DNA of 64,000 bases from Aliihoeflea sp. 40Bstr573 (lineage in GTDB: Bacteria > Pseudomonadota > Alphaproteobacteria > Rhizobiales > Rhizobiaceae), in assembly GCF_024105655.1 (NCBI RefSeq), contig NZ_JAAAMH010000002.1, forward strand, positions 186,001 to 250,000. Reading direction: 5' to 3'. Of this stretch, positions 56,005 to 62,112 are shown in pieces (the first letter of the stretch is position 1; each line of letters starts with the position of its first letter). The notes below the pieces were generated by a model. It saw only the letters and a program-made list of their open reading frames with translations. It ran no database searches and was not told the DNA's origin. The translations under genes and the position numbers were made by a program.

Positions 56005-56086
56005 CCGCAGGCGTAATGCCATAGAGCGCCATCACGACCATCAGCCCTGCGCAGATCAAGAGCTCCGCCGCGATGTAGGGGTTCAT
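55976..56086 (-). CDS. Very small membrane protein, opposite strand
   Basis: 36 residues: MNPYIAAELLICAGLMVVMALYGITPAVMPSRRATQ, one transmembrane helix. It starts 3 nt after the stop of the 64-residue gene upstream on the same strand and overlaps convergently the end of the fibre assembly gene by 29 nt. Supported by coupling and the hydrophobic pattern only. Confidence 0.5.
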   Translation of the reverse strand: MNPYIAAELLICAGLMVVMALYGITPAVMPSRRATQ

Positions 56087-56089
56087 GCG

Positions 56090-56284
56090 CTACGGCCCGG
56101 CGCGTTTGTCGATCGCTGCAGAAAGTCGTTCGCGAAGTAGCACAGCCATATCGCTGTTCAGATGCAGTCGGACGCGGCCGCCCCGCGCATCGGTCAGTGT
56201 GACGGCAACGACATCCGTTTCGGGCACGTCGCCGATCTCGACATCGACAACATGAAATTCGTGCTCGTCTGAGTCTTCGGTCAT
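56090..56284 (-). CDS. Small acidic hypothetical protein, opposite strand
   Basis: 64 residues: MTEDSDEHEFHVVDVEIGDV..., beta-rich middle (VVAVTLTDARGGRVRLHLN) and a helical end (MAVLLRERLSAAIDKR). A strong GGAGGG sits 6 nt before the ATG. Forms a minus-strand pair with the 36-residue gene, between fibre and lysis modules; function unknown, possibly lysogen-expressed. Confidence 0.68.
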   Translation of the reverse strand: MTEDSDEHEFHVVDVEIGDVPETDVVAVTLTDARGGRVRLHLNSDMAVLLRERLSAAIDKRAGP

Positions 56285-56415
56285 TGCATCCCTCCATCGG
56301 GTTCATGCGCCGATCCTACCGTCATCTCCTAAACCTTCAATCACCCGGCCGCACCGGGGGAAAGGACACGGCGTCCTTCCCTAGCGCCGCTCCCCACAAC
56401 TGAGAAGGAAATACG

Positions 56416-57078
56416 ATGGACCGCACCGTTCCAGCCGGAGCGGTCATCCTGCTCGACTTCGTTCGCTTGATCGAAGTCGGCACGGAAGGCCGCGAAGGAT
56501 ACGACATCATCTACGGGCACAATCAGGGCAAGTTGCCGAAGCCTGTCACCAGCATGACGCTTGGCGAGATTATCGATGCGCAGCGGGACTGGACGCGGTT
56601 GTTCAAGTCGAGCGCGACGGGCGGTTACCAGTTCATGCGCGCCACACTCCAAGGCCTTGCCACGGAACTCGGCTTGCGTGGCACTCAGGTTCTGGACCCT
56701 GATTTGCAGGACCGCCTAGCGTACCATCTTCTCAAGCGCCGTGGCTATGAAGAGTTCATGGCCGGCAAGATCAGCCGTACCGAGTTTGGCAAGCGGCTGG
56801 CGATGGAGTGGGCTTCGTTCCCCGTCCTCGCTGCCACCAAGGGCGCTCACCAGCAACTCAAGCGCGGGCAGTCGTACTATTCTGGCGACGCGCTCAACAA
56901 GGCTCTTGTCGCGCCGGCAACGCTAGAGGCCGTGATTGACCGCGCGAAGGCCGCAGGCCGTGAACTTCCGTCCGTCGCTCCAATCCCAGCCCCGCGCCCT
57001 GACCCCGTCCCTGCGCCTGCGCGAAGCCTCTGGGCCGCGCTCGCATCGTTCTTCCGCAACCTGTTCTCGAAAGGGTAA
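56416..57078 (+). CDS. Endolysin, lambda R-like lytic transglycosylase
   Basis: 220 residues. E20 in the IEVGTEG context, GYDIIYGHNQGKL, SATGGYQFM and WASFPVLAA align with the motifs of lambda R (SEGTD, GYDVI, STGAGRYQL, WASLPG). No N-terminal signal or SAR domain, so it needs a holin. The C-terminus adds a Pro-rich linker (PIPAPRPDPVPAPA) and an amphipathic helix (SLWAALASFFRNLF) not found in lambda R, perhaps for membrane contact. Confidence 0.85.
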   Translation: MDRTVPAGAVILLDFVRLIEVGTEGREGYDIIYGHNQGKLPKPVTSMTLGEIIDAQRDWTRLFKSSATGGYQFMRATLQGLATELGLRGTQVLDPDLQDRLAYHLLKRRGYEEFMAGKISRTEFGKRLAMEWASFPVLAATKGAHQQLKRGQSYYSGDALNKALVAPATLEAVIDRAKAAGRELPSVAPIPAPRPDPVPAPARSLWAALASFFRNLFSKG

Positions 57079-57082
57079 TCAC

Positions 57083-57286
57083 ATGCCACTGCTTGCAATG
57101 TTCGGCCTGTTCCGGGCCGCGAAGTTCTGGACTGCCGTCGTTCTGGCAATTGCGCAGTTCATCAACATCTACTCGGGCATCGACCTGGCGCTTGATGAGG
57201 CAACCGTGACGGCTGTCCTCGGTGGCCTCGGCGCTCTGCTTGTCTGGCTGATCCCAAACAAGAAGCCGTCGGGCGGTCTCTACTGA
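57083..57286 (+). CDS. Holin-like small membrane protein
   Basis: 67 residues with two hydrophobic segments (FWTAVVLAIAQFINIYSGI; AVLGGLGALLVWLIP) and a charged tail (NKKPSGG). Size, topology and position right after the endolysin suggest a class II-type holin, but no family is certain. The start lies 5 nt downstream of the endolysin stop. Confidence 0.65.
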   Translation: MPLLAMFGLFRAAKFWTAVVLAIAQFINIYSGIDLALDEATVTAVLGGLGALLVWLIPNKKPSGGLY

Positions 57287-57744
57287 TGATTTTCGCCCAC
57301 CTGAAAACGTCATTCCGAGAGACTTTCCCGGCACGCGCTTCAGAGTGGGCGCTGTCGGGAATGCTCATGGGGTGGTCGGTCATCCTCACGATCAACGAAG
57401 ACCTGTTCGCAACAGGGGCTTCCTACGCGAAGATGGCAGAGCTTGCCGACCAGGAAACCTGGGCCACGCTTTGCCTCTATGCCGCTGCCTTGCGACTTCT
57501 CATGCTGCTGGTGAACGGGGCGTGGCGGCGCTCGCCGCACTTGCGCGCCCTCGGCGCTTTCATCGCATGTGGTTTCTGGTTCCAGATCACCATCGGGTTC
57601 ATTCAAGCCGGGACAGTATCGACCGGCCTAGCCGTCTACCCGTTCCTCCTTCTGTTGGATAGCTACAACGCCGTGCGTGCTGCGGGCGAAGCGGGGCTGT
57701 CCGACAAAGTGCATAAGCGGGCAGGACATGGAATTCACAAATGA
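57286..57744 (+). CDS. Membrane protein of the lysis region
   Basis: 152 residues with four likely transmembrane segments (ALSGMLMGWSVILTI, TLCLYAAALRLLMLLV, LGAFIACGFWFQITIGFI, GLAVYPFLLLLDSYNA). It overlaps the holin-like gene stop by one nucleotide. Similar membrane proteins accompany lysis genes in rhizobial phages; it could be a second holin or antiholin. Confidence 0.65.
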   Translation: MIFAHLKTSFRETFPARASEWALSGMLMGWSVILTINEDLFATGASYAKMAELADQETWATLCLYAAALRLLMLLVNGAWRRSPHLRALGAFIACGFWFQITIGFIQAGTVSTGLAVYPFLLLLDSYNAVRAAGEAGLSDKVHKRAGHGIHK

Positions 57745-58033
57745 CCTATGGGTGCACGCAGTCTATGGCCTGCTTCTCGCTCTTGCCGCCCTGAAGCAGT
57801 ATCTGGATAAACCAAAGCAGCCTCCGAAAAACGAGGCTATCATCGCCGGTGTGGGGCTGGGGTTTGGCGAGAGAGACCAGATGGAGCGACTTATTGCAGA
57901 AGTGAAGCGCATTGCGGATGCGCTGACGGATAAGAACACCTCGGGCATCAATCATCGGTTGGATGAGCTTCTAGAGCGGATCGATGAAGCCGAGCGTCGC
58001 GGCCATACTCAGAAGCCAAGGCCGCAGCGCTAG
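57728..58033 (+). CDS. Membrane-anchored coiled-coil protein, possible inner-membrane spanin
   Basis: 101 residues. One N-terminal transmembrane helix (WVHAVYGLLLALAALKQYL) is followed by a coiled coil (ERDQMERLIAEVKRIADAL ... LDELLERIDEAERR). This topology fits an i-spanin (Rz-like), although no outer-membrane spanin lipoprotein was found nearby. It overlaps the previous gene by 17 nt and ends before a terminator. Confidence 0.6.
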   Translation: MEFTNDLWVHAVYGLLLALAALKQYLDKPKQPPKNEAIIAGVGLGFGERDQMERLIAEVKRIADALTDKNTSGINHRLDELLERIDEAERRGHTQKPRPQR

Positions 58034-58165
58034 CACCCACTCTGCCACCACCAGAGCCGCGATGCTTGGCCCCATGCTGCGCGGCTTTAGACCCAAGACG
58101 ACAGTCCGGCTCAAGCGCATGGTTCTCACGTTGGTCGTCGACAGCCGGCCAACTTCTCCACACTC

Positions 58166-58193
58166 AGCCCGGCCACACCGCCGGGCTTTTTTT
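58166..58193 (+). terminator. Terminator of the late operon
   Basis: AGCCCGGC-CACACC-GCCGGGCT followed by TTTTTT. Confidence 0.92.
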
Positions 58194-58255
58194 GTTTGGC
58201 GACTCTCTATCGCTCCAACTTGACTCGCCCATCCGGATGTTCTCAATCCGTTCTC

Positions 58256-58549
58256 ATGGGTCGCGACGTCTACACGCTTTCGGATGCACACCAGTTCGGG
58301 CAAATCGTGCTCGTCCGGTGCAGCGCGTGTGCGGTCAAGAGGTACTACGATCCCGGTGACCTCATCCGCCTCATGGGCGACCTGCCGACCCACATGGTTG
58401 ACCGAAAAATGAAATGCGAGCGATGCAGCACACGTGATCATCTCCGCGTGGACGTTCAAAGGCTATCAGCGGCTGATAGGCAGACCATCAAGCTGCGACG
58501 GATCGACAGCATCAAGTGGGTGCGGCGCATCATATGGCGCGACGAGTGA
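58256..58549 (+). CDS. Small zinc-ribbon-like protein
   Basis: 97 residues. Two CxxC pairs, VRCSACAVKRYYDP and MKCERCSTRDHL, make a zinc ribbon (ZF-type as in small alphaproteobacterial proteins with LxRCSxCG). The C-terminus is basic (RRIDSIKWVRRIIWRDE). Possibly nucleic-acid-binding. It lies after the late terminator, tail to tail with the DUF982 gene. Confidence 0.68.
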   Translation: MGRDVYTLSDAHQFGQIVLVRCSACAVKRYYDPGDLIRLMGDLPTHMVDRKMKCERCSTRDHLRVDVQRLSAADRQTIKLRRIDSIKWVRRIIWRDE

Positions 58550-58550
58550 G

Positions 58551-58880
58551 CTACTGGTCGCGCTTGAGCCTTTGCCGTCGACCACTGCGCCATAGCGGCG
58601 GACCTTCGCTCTTGCTGATTGGCGTAATCGAGGGCGCGAGGATGTCGGCTTCTTTCGCAGCCGCTTCGAAAGCCAGCCGAGCGGCCCGCGCCTCTTTAAG
58701 CCCCTCCAGAACCGCGATGCACGCCTTGCGCGCGGCGAGATGCTTTCGGGCGCCGGGATCGCCAGGCCAACGGTGCAGCAGGATGTCCGCCGCCTGGACC
58801 GTGGTCGTAACCGTGTCGGCGATGTTGCCGCGCTTCTCGGCGAAAACGCGCACGGGCTGATCAAAGCGCCCTTCGTCCAT
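58551..58880 (-). CDS. DUF982 domain protein
   Basis: 109 residues: FDQPVRVFAEKRGNIADTVTTTVQAADILLHRWPGDPGARKHLAARKACIAVLEGLKEARAARLAFEAAAKEADI in pieces matches DUF982, a family confined mostly to Rhizobiales, of unknown function. The start is the ATG at 58880 (a GTG precedes it). It is the last gene of a minus-strand series. Confidence 0.83.
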   Translation of the reverse strand: MDEGRFDQPVRVFAEKRGNIADTVTTTVQAADILLHRWPGDPGARKHLAARKACIAVLEGLKEARAARLAFEAAAKEADILAPSITPISKSEGPPLWRSGRRQRLKRDQ

Positions 58881-58944
58881 CACGATGCCCTCTTATCGAA
58901 CGCGACTCAATGCGGTTAGCTGCGCGAGGTTGCAGCCGGGGGAA

Positions 58945-59193
58945 TTAACTCTTCGATCTAGAGCCGCGCTGGAGAAGCTCGTCGATCATGTTCTCGGGCT
59001 GGTTCGGCAGGTCGGTGAATGCCGCGTCGAGCTGCACGCGATCCCAGACGACGATGCTCTCGATGCGCTTCGGCTTCGGCATCCGCCCGTCGCTGACCAT
59101 CTGATCGAACTTAGTGATGCTGACGCCGATATAGCGCGCGGCCTCGGGGCGTCGCATTCCGCGCGGTGGGTATGCGTAAGGGTCGGACGTCAG
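58945..59193 (-). CDS. AlpA/excisionase-like HTH protein lacking an ATG at the expected start
   Basis: The frame reads SDPYAYPPRGMRRPEAARYI, then GVSITKFDQMVSDGRMPKPKRIESIVVWDRVQLDAAF: an AlpA/MerR-type winged helix as in prophage regulators. The conserved-looking N-terminal DPYAYPPRGM lies upstream of the first ATG (59157). In frame it can be reached only from a CTG at 59193-59191, which overlaps the upstream stop (CTGA), or by a -1 frameshift from the upstream gene at a perfect A_AAA_AAG heptamer. I annotate from the CTG; the ATG-only form would have 70 residues. Confidence 0.65.
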   Translation of the reverse strand: MTSDPYAYPPRGMRRPEAARYIGVSITKFDQMVSDGRMPKPKRIESIVVWDRVQLDAAFTDLPNQPENMIDELLQRGSRSKS

Positions 59194-59411
59194 AAGTAGC
59201 CTCGCTTTTTTTGCGAAGCCAAGAAATCCTCAAGAAGCTCTTCGGGTGTCGGCTTGCTCTTAACGGGCTTCTGATCAGGCCTTGCCAAATGTTCGGGCAG
59301 CAGCCTCACAGTTACGCCATCGATGACCAACTCGGCTATGAACCCCTCCCTAGCCGCGCCACGGCAGATCGCCGCTACTTGGGTCGACGTAATCGACATG
59401 CGCTTAGTCAT
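59190..59411 (-). CDS. Small hypothetical protein upstream of AlpA-like gene
   Basis: 73 residues: MTKRMSITSTQVAAICRGAA ... EGFIAELVIDGVTVRLLPEHLARP, then a Lys/Glu-rich helical end (ELLEDFLASQKKRGYF). Small proteins of this layout precede AlpA-like regulators and tyrosine integrases in rhizobial islands. An A7 run near its 3' end contains the heptamer A_AAA_AAG in the zero frame. ATGA overlap with the gene before it. Confidence 0.65.
   Translation of the reverse strand: MTKRMSITSTQVAAICRGAAREGFIAELVIDGVTVRLLPEHLARPDQKPVKSKPTPEELLEDFLASQKKRGYF
59205..59211 (-). promoter_or_regulatory. Candidate -1 frameshift site, dnaX-type A_AAA_AAG
   Basis: Zero-frame codons CAA AAA AAG on the minus strand. 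The -1 frame continues GCG AGG CTA CTT CTG ACG into the AlpA-like protein without a stop. A slip would fuse the 73-residue protein (minus five codons) to the HTH protein. Confidence 0.5.
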
Positions 59412-59707
59412 GGCTTCTTCATAGCCCTGAGCGCCCGTGCTGATGCATAGGCCGTAGCGCTCGCAACTTCAGCGCGCGATGGCTCAAAATCGTTCTGGCT
59501 TTCGTTCTGGTTGCCTAAAGTGACCCGACACTGCTCGCGCATTTCCTTGATGGCTCTCCTCGTCACAAAATCTCGCCGCCCAATGCGCTCGATCACCAGA
59601 CGGCCCCGCGCCGCCTCAGCTTTCAACGTCGCTGGCTTGATGTGACCGCGAAACACCGTCTCGCAGGCCTCAGCAAGCGTCATTGGTTCATCGTCAGAAA
59701 TCGTCAT
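59408..59707 (-). CDS. Small excisionase-associated protein
   Basis: 99 residues: DDEPMTLAEACETVFRGHIKPATLKAEAARGRLVIERIGRRDFVTRRAIKEMREQC. This is a DNA-binding-domain-like pattern (winged helix of the excisionase type) common in Rhizobiales islands, with a polar tail. Overlaps the upstream gene by 14 nt and the downstream by ATGA. Confidence 0.75.
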   Translation of the reverse strand: MTISDDEPMTLAEACETVFRGHIKPATLKAEAARGRLVIERIGRRDFVTRRAIKEMREQCRVTLGNQNESQNDFEPSRAEVASATAYASARALRAMKKP

Positions 59708-59915
59708 GGCCTTCCCGCTTCGTCACGGCAACACGTTGCGCGTCTTCATAGGCTAGGACGTCGGCCGTCCTTATCCGGAAGAGCTTGCCTCCTAGCTTGA
59801 ACCCAGGGAGTTGGCCCTTGTTGATCAGGTTGCGGACGTGTTTGGATGAGCATTCCCAGCGCTTTGCAAGCGTCAAGGGTGTGAAGACGTTAGGGGTCTC
59901 ATCATCCGTTTGCAT
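59694..59915 (-). CDS. Excisionase-family HTH protein
   Basis: 73 residues. TPLTLAKRWECSSKHVRNLINKGQLPGFKLGGKLFRIRTADVLAYE is a clear HTH_17 excisionase domain. First gene of the minus-strand operon 59915 to 58945. It may be the true Xis or a regulator; the integrase lies at the other end of the linear prophage but adjacent in the circular form. Confidence 0.82.
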   Translation of the reverse strand: MQTDDETPNVFTPLTLAKRWECSSKHVRNLINKGQLPGFKLGGKLFRIRTADVLAYEDAQRVAVTKREGHDDF

Positions 59916-59995
59916 CCGGCGATGCTGACGCGCCGGGTCTCAATGCGCAAGCCATCTCACACTTACGTCCTGTCACAACCGAGCGCTTGAAGGTA

Positions 59996-60010
59996 TGGCC
60001 ATCATGGCCA
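59996..60010. promoter_or_regulatory. 15-bp palindromic operator candidate, copy 1
   Basis: TGGCCATCATGGCCA, embedded in GGTAT...ACACC context shared with copy 2 (61531-61545). It lies upstream of the minus-strand HTH operon. A 9-bp inverted repeat CACAACCGA/TCGGTTGTG brackets it. Confidence 0.5.
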
Positions 60011-60440
60011 CACCCGTTCGGTTGTGGTCGCCCCTGCCCTCGTTCATGCCGACGGAAGGCGAAGCAAGCCGTCGCCCGTTAGGGCGTTCTTGCAAATTTA
60101 ACCAAATCAGGGCAGCGTGTCCGGTGGGTGTGAGAACCCGGACCGAGATATCTCCGATACGACCCTTGGCGGGGTCATGCTTCCTTTGGCGAGGAAGCTC
60201 GGATGAAAGTTTCCCGCTTTCGGGAAACCATGGACGCGCTTGGCGGCGCGGCTCCAACCGGCTCAATATGGCCGGGGGCGAGCGTGCTGTCCAGAGGGTA
60301 ACCCCTTAAAAGCGTTCGACCTGTCTCTCGGCAGGTTCTCACCCCCCGGCTATCCGTCCGCCACGGATGCAGGTAACCCGCTGTGAGAGGCGCCGTTGCC
60401 GCCGGCTGTGAGAAGCCGGTTCCAAACCGAGAGAGCCAAG
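60011..60440 (+). ncRNA. 430-bp non-coding interval with possible structured leader
   Basis: No convincing gene; short frames on both strands lack protein-like composition. It contains a stem-loop GTTTCCCGCTTTCGGGAAAC (60208-60227), a CTGTCTCTCGGCAGG hairpin region and TGTGAGA repeats. It ends at the ribosome binding site of the LGW-repeat gene. I recall similar segments preceding this gene family in Rhizobiales; a conserved leader RNA is possible, inference only. Confidence 0.3.
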
Positions 60441-60986
60441 ATGACCATCTTTCAGAACACCAAGGGCCTGTCCCTTCATGAGCCTCTTTTCAGCAAAGAG
60501 GGCGATTTCCTATTCCTGACACTCAAGGCCAACGACCGGCTTTGCATCGCAACGACAATTGAACGGCTTATCGACAAGCTGGACGCGATGGACACTGACT
60601 GCGACCTAGAAGATGGCGCGGACGACGAACCGTCGCTTTGCGGCACTATCGCCCCCAACGGGGAAGTCGATCTTGAAGCCGACGACTGCGACGAAGAATG
60701 GAGCGGAGACGAGCAAGAGCCGCTTCTGGGCTGGACCGAGTCGCACGGCATGGGTGTTGTGCGAGGACAGACTACCGACGACCGCGAAGGCGACGACGAG
60801 CGCGACGACGACGGCGATCAGGCCGAGCACTTTCTCGGCTGGTCGGAACGATGCAGCCAAGGCGCCGACAATCCGGCGCTGTTAATGTCCGGCATGGACC
60901 CGGACGAGAGCGGCCCCTGCGGCTATGGCTTTACTGGCAGCGGCGCCGTGATGGCAAAGCAACTGCTCACTGGGAGGGTCGCATAA
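60441..60986 (+). CDS. Acidic LGW-repeat protein
   Basis: 181 residues, very acidic. The N-terminal part (MTIFQNTKGLSLHEPLFSKE ... DRLCIATTIERLIDKLDAMD) is followed by Asp/Glu-rich linkers and two LGW repeats (EPLLGWTESHGMG; EHFLGWSERCSQG). Proteins with DEPSLGWT-type repeats are widespread, uncharacterised proteins of Rhizobiales. The start at 60441 follows GAGAGAGCC. TAATG coupling with the downstream Tat-signal gene. Confidence 0.72.
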   Translation: MTIFQNTKGLSLHEPLFSKEGDFLFLTLKANDRLCIATTIERLIDKLDAMDTDCDLEDGADDEPSLCGTIAPNGEVDLEADDCDEEWSGDEQEPLLGWTESHGMGVVRGQTTDDREGDDERDDDGDQAEHFLGWSERCSQGADNPALLMSGMDPDESGPCGYGFTGSGAVMAKQLLTGRVA

Positions 60987-61402
60987 TGGATCGGCGTTCT
61001 TTCCTTCGCGGAACTACCGCAACCGGGATCGCCAGCGTCGTCGCTGCAGCGCCCGCTCTGTCCGACGTTCACCCCGTCGAGCGTCTGCATGCACTCGCTG
61101 ACGAAGCCTCGTCGCTCATGCACCATTGGGACGACAAGATGGGCGGGCGCTGGGAGTTGCGGGTACGGGCAGACGGTGACGTGATGCCTGTGCACTTTCG
61201 GAACCTCTATGAACACAAGAGATCGCCCCGCGATCAAGCCTTGTGGCACATGATGGAACTGGAACGCTTGTTGCTCGAAGACGGCGCTTCGGCAGCGATG
61301 ATCCTCGTGTCCGGCATGAGATATAGCGGTCGGACCTCTCGTGCCATCATTCACAATACCCATCAAGAACTCTGGGACGAACAGGGCGCGTTCGCCGTCT
61401 GA
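60986..61402 (+). CDS. Tat-exported hypothetical protein
   Basis: 138 residues with a twin-arginine signal: MDRRSFLRGTTATGIASVVAAAP, cleavage likely after ALS or APA. The mature part is helical (VERLHALADEASSLMHHWDDKMGGRWELRV ... ALWHMMELERLLLEDGASAAMIL). No known family. Its place beside attR, coupled to the LGW-repeat gene and outside the late operon, makes it a lysogenic-conversion candidate. Confidence 0.75.
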   Translation: MDRRSFLRGTTATGIASVVAAAPALSDVHPVERLHALADEASSLMHHWDDKMGGRWELRVRADGDVMPVHFRNLYEHKRSPRDQALWHMMELERLLLEDGASAAMILVSGMRYSGRTSRAIIHNTHQELWDEQGAFAV

Positions 61403-61530
61403 ACGGACCTGCCCCGGCTGCATTCGTGGCCGGGGTACCAGAGGTTCGACCCGAGGTTCACCAGAGAAAACGCCAGATATTCGAGCGAGAACGACTTACA
61501 GGGTGCGTGTGTCATGCACGCCCTTGGAGG

Positions 61531-61545
61531 TATTGCCACCATGGC
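61531..61545. promoter_or_regulatory. 15-bp palindromic operator candidate, copy 2
   Basis: TTGCCACCATGGCAA, in the same GGTAT...ACACC context as 59996-60010. The two copies lie 1.5 kb apart and bracket the 60011-61402 cassette. Confidence 0.5.
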
Positions 61546-61576
61546 AACACCTTGCGACGCGCCGCGAACAGCCTGC

Positions 61577-61654
61577 ATGTTGCATTGCATGTTGCATGGA
61601 CTTGCCGTGGCCTACGGTAAACCATTGAAATTCAATGGTAGCAACATGCAACAT
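61577..61654. promoter_or_regulatory. Integrase arm-type sites, right arm
   Basis: Direct copies of ATGTTGCA at 61577-61584 and 61589-61596 (12-bp period), and an inverted copy at 61647-61654 preceded by an overlapping GCAACAT at 61641-61647. Between them is the dyad CCATTGAAATTCAATGG (61623-61639). The matching left-arm copies lie at 30139-30157. Confidence 0.6.
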
Positions 61655-61724
61655 AGACGCGACATGCTCGGCCCCTTTGGGCGGTGCATCCAGCAATCAA
61701 GTCGTTGATTTCGCTAAGGAAAAG

Positions 61725-61775
61725 AATGGTACGGTTGGCTGGGGTCGAACCAGCGACCTCCGGATCCACAATCCG
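61725..61775. repeat. attR core within tRNA-His
   Basis: 51 bp identical to 30052-30102. Here it restores the 3' half of the intact tRNA-His gene, so integration does not disrupt the tRNA. Confidence 0.95.
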
Positions 61776-61803
61776 GCGCTCTAACCAACTGAGCTACAAC
61801 CGC
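61727..61803 (-). tRNA. tRNA-His (anticodon GTG)
   Basis: 77 nt with encoded CCA. Acceptor GCGGTTG/CAACCGT, D-stem GCTC/GAGC, anticodon stem CCGGA/TCCGG with loop TTGTGGA, T-stem GCTGG/CCAGC. The base before G1 is T, so no encoded G-1; the discriminator is A73 and pair 1-72 is G:U. This is the unusual alphaproteobacterial tRNA-His form. It is the prophage integration target. Confidence 0.97.
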
Positions 61804-61985
61804 AAGACCATATGGCGCACGACCAACTGGCTGGGCAGGCTATTACGGGCATTCAGGCCTGATTTCAAGCGCGAATGCGGGGGCACTGTGCAAAAAGACC
61901 TGTCGAAAGGGAAGCTGCCCTGTCGCTGATCCGACATGTCGAAACCGGCATGAAAGAGCCGAAATCAGCTATCCCCAAATAGGAA

Positions 61986-62013
61986 AAAGGCCGGGGGGAG
62001 GATCCCGGCCTTT
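61986..62013. terminator. Bidirectional terminator
   Basis: AAAGGCCGGG / CCCGGCCTTT with an 8-nt loop. A-run on the left and T-run on the right serve both strands; likely end of the phasin transcript. Confidence 0.85.
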
Positions 62014-62112
62014 CCTTTTTCCGGCTGCCGCCGGGAGGAGGTGGCGGCTCCGGTGCCCGGCTGCGGATGGGAGGAGGTATCCGCGCGCCGAGGAACTTGT
62101 CTCAACAATGCA

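Larger units (their letters stand above)
30052..61775. mobile_element. Siphovirus-type prophage integrated in tRNA-His
   Basis: A 31.7-kb element bounded by a 51-bp perfect direct repeat (30052-30102 and 61725-61775) that equals the 3' part of tRNA-His. It encodes tyrosine integrase, an early operon, HNH/terminase, a protease-capsid fusion, portal, connectors, tail tube, chaperones, tape measure, tail tip, fibres, endolysin and membrane lysis proteins. All essential morphogenesis functions of an HK97-like long non-contractile tailed phage are represented and no gene is visibly broken, so it may be inducible. Confidence 0.96.

Noticed and set aside
59973..60309. Open frames on both strands in the prophage gap before the LGW-repeat gene
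   Set aside because: Pro/Arg/Ser-rich translations with no family, and both overlap the palindrome and hairpins; treated as non-coding, though the plus frame may be annotated elsewhere as hypothetical.
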